Assembly (NCBI GenBank): GCA_900539345.1
Contig: UQBS01000011.1
Location: 1-56,045 of the forward strand
Reading direction: 5' to 3'
DNA from: an uncultured Coriobacteriaceae bacterium
GTDB taxonomy: Bacteria; Actinomycetota; Coriobacteriia; Coriobacteriales; UMGS124
Length of the DNA: 56,045 bases
The position numbers and the translations under genes are program-made. The notes under the pieces were generated by a model. The model saw only the letters and a program-made list of their open reading frames with translations, had not been told where the DNA came from and ran no database searches. This document shows positions 1-6,623 of this stretch, piece by piece (the first letter of the stretch is position 1; each line of letters opens with the position of its first letter).

Positions 1-70
1 CCGGAAGTTAAGCCGGCCAGCGCCGATGGTACTGCAGGGGCGACCCTGTGGGAGACTAGGGCGCCGCCGG
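1..70 (+). rRNA. rrf: 5S ribosomal RNA, 3' part
   Basis: The window opens inside a 5S rRNA gene. The GAAGTTAAGCC helix region, the GATGGTACTGC segment and the GTGGGAGACTAGG stretch before the terminal CGCCGCC strand are typical of bacterial 5S. The 5' part lies outside the window, so an rRNA operon presumably ends here. The 3' end is placed at about base 70 by analogy with other 5S genes. Confidence 0.9.
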
Positions 71-128
71 CCCCCGGGGCGCGTTGCGCGGGCAGGGGGC
101 GGGGAGGCGCGACATGAGCACCTGGGAG

Positions 129-155
129 AGGGGGACCCGAGAGGGTCCCTTTTTC
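129..155 (+). terminator. Rho-independent terminator after 5S rRNA
   Basis: GGGGACCC and GGGTCCC pair around a GAGA tetraloop and are followed by TTTTT. It ends the rRNA operon. Confidence 0.85.
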
Positions 156-191
156 GTTTGAAGGGCTTTTTCCCGCCTGCCGCGAAGAAGT

Positions 192-233
192 AAGGCCGCC
201 GACGAGCCCATGCGGGTCTGTCGGCGGCCTTTT
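192..233 (+). terminator. Second terminator downstream of the rRNA operon
   Basis: AAGGCCGCCGAC pairs with GTCGGCGGCCTT across a loop of about 17 bases, followed by a short T run. Because the stem ends in A and T runs it may work in both directions. Tandem terminators after an rRNA operon are common. Confidence 0.75.
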
Positions 234-239
234 GCATGT

Positions 240-761
240 CGCTGATCCGTATCGCGTGTTTTTGGCGGGCCGGGGGTTCTGAAGGGGGCCTCTGGTTCGA
301 TGCCCTTAGCGTTCAATTTCTTCGCCTCCAGCTCCTTGCGTGGCCGAGGGCGCGGTGCCAGCCGTCGAGGCTTTGGTGGGCAAACCTTCGAAAGTGGACT
401 TTGAGGCTCCCTGGTCACTCTTTGGCGCGTCTGAGAGTGCGGTTGAGGCCCTGCTGGCGGTGTCCCCTGGCCGTTTCGGACTCGAATTCTGCCGACTGCG
501 GCAGTTCGGCACTTGTACGAAGGGCATCTGGGTTTTTGCCTGTGAGCCATGCGCCTCGGTGAATCCCGCTTAAATCATGGCGGCACTAAGCGTTTGATAT
601 TTGAGTTCAGTCTTGTGAACAGTTAGTTGTCTGACTGTTACGGCTGGTTTAATCGCTTTACACGTATCCTTCGCAGAGTCTACACTTCCCGTGTCTTTAT
701 GACGGCTGTCAGGAGCCCCAAAAAGAGGGTGGCCACAGTTACAAAAGAAGAGGTGTTTTCT
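240..761. other. Gene-free block upstream of the ECF transporter
   Basis: About 520 bases without a convincing gene. Short open frames occur on both strands at 236-573, but none has a clear ribosome binding site or a recognisable product. An imperfect stem-loop lies at about 490-509 (GCCGACTGC against GCAGTTCGGC). Near 615-640 an AACAGT...ACTGTT dyad could be an operator for the downstream transporter. No T-box consensus, thiamine box or other riboswitch signature was found. The block may be a dispersed repeat or a structured RNA; this cannot be settled from one copy. Confidence 0.4.
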
Positions 762-1334
762 ATGGCTGAGAAGCGTACTGTTGTCGTAGACGAGCGCAAG
801 GACGGCCTTGCAATTCAGGATTTGATTCTGATTGCAGTTTTGATTGCCGCAGGTGCGGTGTTGAAGCTCACGGTTTCGAGCTTTCTCACGTTTGCGGGCA
901 TGAAGCCCAATTTTATGATTGCCATGTATTGCATTGCAATCATTCTCACTCGACCCAATCTTATTCAATCTGCATGCATTGGTTTGCTTGTGGGACTTGT
1001 TTCGCAAATCCCGCTGCTTAATGCTACCCCGCTGGTGAATTTTGCCTCCGAGCTGGTAGGCGCTGTCGTTTGCTGCTTGCTCGTGACTGTCTTTTCGCGC
1101 GTTGCTTCTCGCAATTCGCTTGTTCAGAATGTGGTGTTTCCTGCAGTCATCACGTTTGTGTCTACCATTTTCTCTGGGTATACCTTTGCCATGATCGTAG
1201 GCGTCACTGTGAGCGGCCTTGAGCCTGTGGCAGTCTTCGGCGTCTACGCCGTCATGGTTCTTGGTACTGCTGCCATGAACTGTGTTGTTGCCGCCATTCT
1301 CGTTCCGGTTCTCCGCAAGGTTCTGAAGAAGTAG
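762..1334 (+). CDS. ECF transporter S component, TrpP-like
   Basis: A 190-aa integral membrane protein with about five or six hydrophobic segments, probably the substrate-binding S component of an energy-coupling factor importer. The stretch GMKPNFMIAMYCIAIIL resembles the conserved KP(D/N) region of the TrpP tryptophan-transporter family, so tryptophan or another aromatic compound is a plausible substrate; this is inference. The ATG at 762 is chosen because AAGAAGAGG precedes it; an in-frame start at 627 would add 45 unrelated residues. Two ATPases and EcfT follow at once on the same strand, the usual partners of an S component. A hairpin separates this gene from the ATPase genes and may favour S-component expression. 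Confidence 0.8.
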   Translation: MAEKRTVVVDERKDGLAIQDLILIAVLIAAGAVLKLTVSSFLTFAGMKPNFMIAMYCIAIILTRPNLIQSACIGLLVGLVSQIPLLNATPLVNFASELVGAVVCCLLVTVFSRVASRNSLVQNVVFPAVITFVSTIFSGYTFAMIVGVTVSGLEPVAVFGVYAVMVLGTAAMNCVVAAILVPVLRKVLKK

Positions 1335-1380
1335 TCTCCGCTTCTGTTGGTATCGCCTTTAGTGACTGGTCCTTTGTTGT

Positions 1381-1410
1381 GGGGCCAAAGCCTATTGGGC
1401 TTTGGCCCCT
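1381..1410 (+). terminator. Intercistronic hairpin, possible partial terminator
   Basis: GGGGCCAAAGC pairs perfectly with GCTTTGGCCCC around a CTATTG loop and is followed by the weak T-rich TTATCT. It sits between the S-component and first ATPase genes of one operon, so it probably attenuates or stabilises the transcript and does not fully terminate it. Confidence 0.6.
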
Positions 1411-1441
1411 TATCTGACACAGCCTCTTACCTGGAGACATC

Positions 1442-2281
1442 ATGATTGATATTCAAGGCTTGGCGTTTTGCTACAAGGGCTCAGATGTCCCTGCGATACA
1501 TGACATCACGCTTCAGATCCCAGACGGCAGCTTTGTGGGGGTCACAGGAGCGGCAGGATCGGGCAAGACTACGTTTACCTGCGCTCTCAATGGCATTGTC
1601 CCTCATTGCTATGAAGGCGATTTTTACGGTGCGGTATGTGTCTGCGGCCTCGACACGGTGCAGACGCGACTGACAGACATTTCCAGGCTTGTCGGCAGCG
1701 TGTGCCAAGACGTGGACAGCCAAATGGTCTCATCTGTTGTTGAGGACGAGATGCTCTATGGGCTTGAGAATTTTTCTGTGCCGAGGGAAGAGATTCCCTC
1801 CCGGGTGCAGGTAGCCTTGGCTGACATGGGGATCGAGGATTTGAAGGACAGGACCATCGCAAGTCTGTCTGGTGGGCAGAAGCAAAAAGTAGCCATTGCC
1901 TCGATTCTTGCCATGCGACCTCAGGTGTTTGTTCTTGATGAGCCTACGGCTGAGCTCGACCCTGCCAGCTCGCGAAACGTCTTTGAGCTGCTCCGACACG
2001 CCGCTGCCAAGTATGCCTCGACCGTTATTGTCGTTGAGCAGAAGATCGCCCTTTTGAGTGAGTTTTGCGACATGCTTCTCATCATGGAGGGGGGCACCGT
2101 GAAGTTCCAAGGCGCGCCGAGCGATGTCCTCGCGCACTCGGATGAGTTGCTTGAGATGGGGGTCAACGTGCCTCGTTCAACCACGCTCGTGAATGCGCTC
2201 AAGGCCAAGGGGCTATACAACGGCCCGGCTGTGAGCACCGTTTGCCAGGCTGTAGAGGCATGCGAGGGGGCATTGCGATGA
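1442..2281 (+). CDS. ecfA1: ECF transporter ATPase (EcfA1 type)
   Basis: A 279-aa ABC ATPase that would power the ECF importer from the cytoplasmic face. It has a Walker A motif (GAAGSGKTT, residues about 36-44), an ABC signature LSGGQKQKVAIA and a Walker B FVLDEPTAELDP. ACCTGGAGACATC precedes the ATG. The TGA overlaps the ATG of the next ATPase (ATGA at 2278-2281), which implies translational coupling. The signature motif is intact, unlike in its partner, so this subunit should supply the canonical catalytic half of the heterodimer. Confidence 0.88.
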   Translation: MIDIQGLAFCYKGSDVPAIHDITLQIPDGSFVGVTGAAGSGKTTFTCALNGIVPHCYEGDFYGAVCVCGLDTVQTRLTDISRLVGSVCQDVDSQMVSSVVEDEMLYGLENFSVPREEIPSRVQVALADMGIEDLKDRTIASLSGGQKQKVAIASILAMRPQVFVLDEPTAELDPASSRNVFELLRHAAAKYASTVIVVEQKIALLSEFCDMLLIMEGGTVKFQGAPSDVLAHSDELLEMGVNVPRSTTLVNALKAKGLYNGPAVSTVCQAVEACEGALR

Positions 2282-3042
2282 TTGAGTTTCAGCATGTGAC
2301 CGCAGGGTACGGTGACGGCTCCGCTGTTGTGCGCGATGTTTCTTTTCGCATTGAGAAAGGGGAGTTTGTCTCCTTTGTCGGGACGAACGGTGCTGGTAAA
2401 TCGACAACAATGCGTCTGTGCAACGGTCTTCTCAAGCCGACGACGGGTGCAGTGCTGCTTGATGGAACTCTGACAACCGAGCTGAAAACAAGCCAGATTG
2501 CACGCAGGGCGGGATTCCTCTTTCAGAATCCTGATCGTCAGATTTGCAACGCAACCGTGCGTGACGAGCTCCTCTTTAATTTCAAGGTGCAAGGGGCCGA
2601 CATGGGCCAAGCCCAGCGGAGGGTCGATGATATCATTGGGCGTTTTGGGTTCGACCCTCTTGCCGACCCATTTTTGTTGAACAGGGGCACGCGTCAACTT
2701 CTGGCATTGGCTTCCGCTGTTGTATGTGGGCCGGAGGTGCTCTTGCTCGACGAGCCTACCACGGGTTTGGACTTTCGCGAGTGCCTCAAGGTCATGGACT
2801 ATGTCCGCGAGCTCAACGAGAAGTGTGGCACGACGGTCGTCATGGTATGCCATGACATGGAGGTCGTGGCAGATTATGCCAAGCGACTTATTGTGATGAC
2901 TGCCGGACGCGTTGTGGCTGATGGGGTGACGTTTGAGGTTCTGCATGATCGAGAAAGCCTGGAACGAGCCGATGTCTCATACCTCCCCAGGTGGTGGAGA
3001 TATCCACAAGGCTTGTCGAGCGCAACTCGTCCCTGGCACTAA
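2278..3042 (+). CDS. ecfA2: ECF transporter ATPase (EcfA2 type), 3' frameshift
   Basis: The second ABC ATPase of the ECF module, with Walker A GTNGAGKSTT and Walker B VLLLDEPTTGLDF. Its signature region reads LNRGTRQLLALAS in place of LSGGQ. As read, the frame ends at 3042 after an abnormal tail (LPRWWRYPQG...). Just after codon gat at 2971, the reading frame that starts at 2976 continues as LIPPQVVEISTRLVERN, typical of EcfA C-termini, and stays open to TGA at 3123-3125, one base before ecfT. Adding one base near 2974-2976 would give about 282 aa, matching EcfA1 (279 aa). So either the gene lost one base or there is a sequencing error. If real, the C-terminal 50 residues are replaced by about 22 unrelated ones. 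Confidence 0.85.
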   Translation: MIEFQHVTAGYGDGSAVVRDVSFRIEKGEFVSFVGTNGAGKSTTMRLCNGLLKPTTGAVLLDGTLTTELKTSQIARRAGFLFQNPDRQICNATVRDELLFNFKVQGADMGQAQRRVDDIIGRFGFDPLADPFLLNRGTRQLLALASAVVCGPEVLLLDEPTTGLDFRECLKVMDYVRELNEKCGTTVVMVCHDMEVVADYAKRLIVMTAGRVVADGVTFEVLHDRESLERADVSYLPRWWRYPQGLSSATRPWH

Positions 3043-3126
3043 GCCCCGTCGCATGCGTGAATACGCTCGATGAGCTGACCAGCGCGCTTGTTGGGCTTGC
3101 GGATTCAAAAGAGAGGGTGATGTGAG

Positions 3127-3894
3127 ATGAAGGGCTTCCTGGAGTACGTGCCGGGCGATAGCTTTCTTCATACCATGAACCCTGTGGTAAAGCTCCTTTG
3201 TGCCTTCGTTATCGCAATCGCATGCTTTGTCACGACGAGCCCGCTCGTGTTGGCGTGCGTGCTGGTGCTCGACGTGGTTTTGGCTCAACAGTGCCGTTTG
3301 ATGGAGCAAGCATGGGGGCTTGCAAAAGCTGTTGCCGGCTTCTCGACCATCTTGGCGCTCATCGCCCTTCTCTTTACGCCACAGGGCGATCTGCTTGTTG
3401 CGTTGCCGTGGGGCTACATTGGCACTCAGAGTGTCTTTAATGCCTGCATGGTGGTATTGCGCCTGGTTGCCTGTGCAGTTCCGCTCTTCCTGGTGTTCTA
3501 TGTGACGAAGCTTACGGATTTGTCCAACGCGCTCGTTGAGAACCTCGGCATACCGTACAAGTACGCCTTCGTGTTCATGTCGTGCGTGCGGTTCATCCCT
3601 GTGTTCATGAACGACATGGCGACAATCATGGAGACCCAGACTGCGCGTGGCGTTGAGTTTGATGGTGGACTCGTCAAGCGTGTGAGGCTCATGGTTCCGC
3701 TGTGCGTGCCGCTTTTGGTGAGCTCGGTGCGCAAGACCAATTCCTCTGCCATCGCTGCTGAAGTGAGGGGCTTTTACCTGCGTGGACGCGATTCGGCGTT
3801 CAAGCACTATGCTGTCGGCGGCTTTGATTGGGCAAGTATTGCATTCTGCGTCGTGCTTTTGGTTCTTGCAATTGTTCAGAGGGTAATGCTCTAG
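3127..3894 (+). CDS. ecfT: ECF transporter transmembrane component EcfT
   Basis: A 255-aa membrane protein with five or six hydrophobic segments and the two coupling motifs of EcfT: an ARGVEFDGG stretch (about residues 174-182) and AAEVRGFYLRG (about 210-220), whose arginines dock on the two ATPases. The ATG is one base downstream of the TGA that would end a frame-corrected ecfA2, which supports an originally coupled A1-A2-T operon. A family member of normal length. Confidence 0.88.
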   Translation: MKGFLEYVPGDSFLHTMNPVVKLLCAFVIAIACFVTTSPLVLACVLVLDVVLAQQCRLMEQAWGLAKAVAGFSTILALIALLFTPQGDLLVALPWGYIGTQSVFNACMVVLRLVACAVPLFLVFYVTKLTDLSNALVENLGIPYKYAFVFMSCVRFIPVFMNDMATIMETQTARGVEFDGGLVKRVRLMVPLCVPLLVSSVRKTNSSAIAAEVRGFYLRGRDSAFKHYAVGGFDWASIAFCVVLLVLAIVQRVML

Positions 3895-3897
3895 AGA

Positions 3898-3908
3898 CGT
3901 GCTATACT
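3898..3908 (+). promoter_or_regulatory. Extended -10 promoter of tRNA-Arg
   Basis: TGCTATACT is an extended -10 element (TGN-TATACT) with TATACT at 3903-3908, 15 bases upstream of the tRNA. No good -35 is visible, which is normal for extended -10 promoters. Confidence 0.55.
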
Positions 3909-3922
3909 AACCGAACTGATTT

Positions 3923-3998
3923 GCCTTCGTAGCTCAGGGGATAGAGCACCGCTCTCCTAAAGCGGGTGTCGGCCGTTCGAATCGGCCCGGGGGCACCA
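3923..3998 (+). tRNA. tRNA-Arg (anticodon CCU)
   Basis: A 76-nt cloverleaf. The acceptor strands GCCTTCG and CGGGGGC pair with two G-U wobbles. The anticodon stem CCGCT/AGCGG encloses CTCCTAA, giving CCU for AGG codons. The T arm is GGCCG-TTCGAAT-CGGCC. CCA is encoded. Confidence 0.95.
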
Positions 3999-4007
3999 GG
4001 AAAATAC

Positions 4008-4043
4008 CAGGTCAGGGGGCATGAACCTCCTGGCCTGTTTTCG
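4008..4043 (+). terminator. Terminator of tRNA-Arg
   Basis: CAGGTCAGGGGG pairs with CCTCCTGGCCTG (one bulge), followed by TTTT. It ends the tRNA-Arg transcript. Confidence 0.75.
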
Positions 4044-4266
4044 TTTCTGAGGTCATGAAAAGCCAGCTGGGCCGGCTAAGACTGCATGGTCTCAAGCCTG
4101 GCCTGCTTTCGCTTGGGCAACTGAGGCACGGTTGTCACTGGACAAGTGCCAGTCATGCGCCAGGCATGTGCCAAACGACAGGCTGTCGAGTGCAAGTTCG
4201 GTGGCCTGTTTTGATTTCGCGCCTTAGCTATGTCGCATCCATGTCCCAAACTTCCATCTCCGCAAT

Positions 4267-4303
4267 GAAAAAGCCCCGCTGCAGCTTTGACTGCAACGGG
4301 GCT
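4267..4303 (-). terminator. Terminator of the kinase/PBP operon
   Basis: On the minus strand AGCCCCGTTGCAG pairs with CTGCAGCGGGGCT and runs into TTTTTC. It lies 30 bases past the stop codon of the PASTA kinase and closes the six-gene minus-strand operon. Confidence 0.85.
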
Positions 4304-4333
4304 AAGACGTTCTTGGCTTGGCTGGGCGTGGGT

Positions 4334-6595
4334 TTATTCCGTTCCGCTGCCCGTGTCGTCGTAGGACACGTCGCCATAGACATAGAGCGTGATGGTCGTG
4401 CCGGCATCCACCGTGGTGTTTGCGGGGCTCATGGAGTACACCTGACCCACGAGGTCGGAGGAGGGGGCAGCATCGCCGGTGACCACGCTGTAGTACAGGC
4501 CGAGCGAGTCGAGTGTGCCTTCGACGGTGCCAAGATCGCCGGTATAGGAGCCAATCGTGACGCTCGGTGTGGAGGGCGTGTAGGTGCCGTAATAGTACAG
4601 GTTGACCGTGGAGCCTTTGGCAACCGAGGTGTTGTGGGGATCGGTGCCGGCGCACTTGCCGCTCTGATCGGCATTTTCGGGTGTCTGCTCAATGGGGACG
4701 ACCACAAGGTCGAGGCCTTCGAGGAGGCTCTTCACCGAGTTGTAGTCCTGGCCCACATAGCTGTCGATCTGCACGGCGTTGGGGTCCTTGCCCTGGCTGA
4801 TGTAAATCACAACGGTGTCGCCCTGCTTAACCGTTGTACCAGCGACGGGGTCGGTCCAAAGGACGAGACCTTCAGCAAGCTCGTCACTGTAGGTGCGCTG
4901 CTCCTCGTAGGACACCTTGGCTTCCTTCAGGGCTGCCTCAACGTCGGTGTAGTTCCAGCCGTAGTAGTTGTCGAGCGTGAAGGTCTGGGCGCCCTTGCTG
5001 AGGCCGTAGGTGACCGTGGAGCCCTTGGCGATCGACTTGTTGGCGGGGCTAAAGGCCACAATCGTGTTTTCGGGGTACTTGTCGCTGTATGCGTCGAGCG
5101 TCGCGTCGTGACTCAGCTTGAGGCCGGCGGCCGTGATAATCGTGTTGGCCTCCTCGGCCGTCTTGCCGCGAATGTCGTCGAAGGTCACAAGATCGGTGCC
5201 GCCGCTGATGACAAGGTTGACAGCGGTTCCAGCGTCGACCATGGTGTCTGCGGCAACAGACTGCGAGATGACCTTGCCCTTGGAGACGGTGCTGGACATT
5301 TCCGTCGTGATGAGGCCGAGCTTGAGCCCGTAGCTCTCAAGCTTGTTCTTTGCCTCGGCCTGCGTGAGGTTCTGTACGTTGGGAACGCTCTTCTTCTCGA
5401 CCTTCGTGGTGATGGTCGCATTGTCGCTAGGTGTGCCGGGGGTGTTTCCCGAGCAGCTGTTGAGAGCGACAACGGCCGCGACGATCAGCACGATGAGGAC
5501 GATGACAACGGCGGCAATGGCGATTCCGGTGGACTTACTCGTGTTCTCAGCACGCTCGAGACGCCTGTCCTCGCGCTGCATGGCGGCGCGGCGATCGTTG
5601 GGGGTAGCGGTGCGCTCCATGCGTGCCGTGCGGGAGGGACCCTGCTGGCTGACCGTCATGTTGGGGTTCGAACGCATGACGTTAGTCTGGCTCGCCGTGG
5701 GAAGGGTGCGCGTCGCAGCTGGGCCGAAGCCGGGGATGTTGACCGGGTTGCCCTGGATGAACGAGTTGAGCGCATGGCGCAGCTCGTCGGCAGTCTGGAA
5801 ACGCTGGGCGGGGTCCTTGCGCAGCAGGCACATGATGATGGCCTCGAGCGCGGGGTCGAGGTTGGGGTTGATGCTGCGCGGGGGCACAGGTTGCTCGTTG
5901 ACCTGCTTGAGAGCCACGCTCACAGCGTCGTCGCCCTCAAAGGGAAGACGGCCGGTGGCAGCCTCATACATTACGACACCCAGCGAGTACAGGTCGCTCG
6001 TGGGGCCGAGGTCCTTGCCTTGGGCCTGCTCGGGGGAGACGTAGTGGGCGGTGCCGAGCACGGAGTTGGTCTGGGTGAGATGGGAGTTCTTGGCGCGTGC
6101 GATGCCGAAGTCCATGACCTTGGCGTCGCCGTTGGGCAGAATCATGATGTTCTGCGGCTTGATGTCGCGGTGAATGATCTCATGGGAGTGTGCGACTGCC
6201 AGGGCGGAGCATACCTGGGCGCCGATCTGAGCAACCTTCTTGGGTGCCAGCGCGCCATGGGAGCGGATGCCGCTTTTGAGGTCGGTGCCGCGCAGGTACT
6301 CCATGACGATGAAGTAGGTGCCCGTCGCCTCATCGCGGCCCCAGTCATAGACCTGCACGATGTAGGGGTTCTGAAGCGCCGCCGCGGCGCGTGCCTCCTG
6401 GCGGAAGCGCTGTGCGAACGCAGGGTCACTGGCGTACTGGGGCAGCATGACCTTGATGGCCACCTGACGGTCGAGTGTGGAGTCGACGCCTCGGTACACT
6501 GTGGCCATGCCACCGGTGCCCACCTGCGACTGCACTATGTATCTGTTTCCAAAGACTGTTCCGTTAGCGATGCCGGACATTCTCAGCGCTCCCAT
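4334..6595 (-). CDS. pknB: PASTA-domain Ser/Thr protein kinase (PknB type)
   Basis: A 753-aa transmembrane kinase that senses peptidoglycan or lipid II and phosphorylates division and wall-synthesis proteins. The kinase domain spans about residues 15-280, with glycine loop VGTGGMATVYRG, lysine AIKVML, catalytic HRDIKPQN, DFG in MDFGIAR and a VSPEQA activation-segment end. A TM helix (AAVVIVLIVLIVAAVVAL) follows near 360-380. The outside part holds five PASTA-like repeats, each ending near G(S/T)xVxxxxS or a similar strand. Two starts are possible: ATG at 6595 or at 6580 (MSGIANGTVFGNRY), the latter with GGGAG upstream. Last gene of the operon. Mycobacterial PknB carries four PASTA units. Confidence 0.93.
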   Translation of the reverse strand: MGALRMSGIANGTVFGNRYIVQSQVGTGGMATVYRGVDSTLDRQVAIKVMLPQYASDPAFAQRFRQEARAAAALQNPYIVQVYDWGRDEATGTYFIVMEYLRGTDLKSGIRSHGALAPKKVAQIGAQVCSALAVAHSHEIIHRDIKPQNIMILPNGDAKVMDFGIARAKNSHLTQTNSVLGTAHYVSPEQAQGKDLGPTSDLYSLGVVMYEAATGRLPFEGDDAVSVALKQVNEQPVPPRSINPNLDPALEAIIMCLLRKDPAQRFQTADELRHALNSFIQGNPVNIPGFGPAATRTLPTASQTNVMRSNPNMTVSQQGPSRTARMERTATPNDRRAAMQREDRRLERAENTSKSTGIAIAAVVIVLIVLIVAAVVALNSCSGNTPGTPSDNATITTKVEKKSVPNVQNLTQAEAKNKLESYGLKLGLITTEMSSTVSKGKVISQSVAADTMVDAGTAVNLVISGGTDLVTFDDIRGKTAEEANTIITAAGLKLSHDATLDAYSDKYPENTIVAFSPANKSIAKGSTVTYGLSKGAQTFTLDNYYGWNYTDVEAALKEAKVSYEEQRTYSDELAEGLVLWTDPVAGTTVKQGDTVVIYISQGKDPNAVQIDSYVGQDYNSVKSLLEGLDLVVVPIEQTPENADQSGKCAGTDPHNTSVAKGSTVNLYYYGTYTPSTPSVTIGSYTGDLGTVEGTLDSLGLYYSVVTGDAAPSSDLVGQVYSMSPANTTVDAGTTITLYVYGDVSYDDTGSGTE

Positions 6596-6623
6596 CCATC
6601 AAGGTGTTCGACATTCATAATAT

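Noticed and set aside
236..573. Small overlapping frames on both strands before the ECF genes
   Set aside because: They have no ribosome site and no family match; the frames mirror one another.
700..760. T-box riboswitch before the TrpP-like gene
   Set aside because: AGGGTGGCCACAG resembles the T-box start but lacks TGGNACCGCG, and no specifier stem was found.
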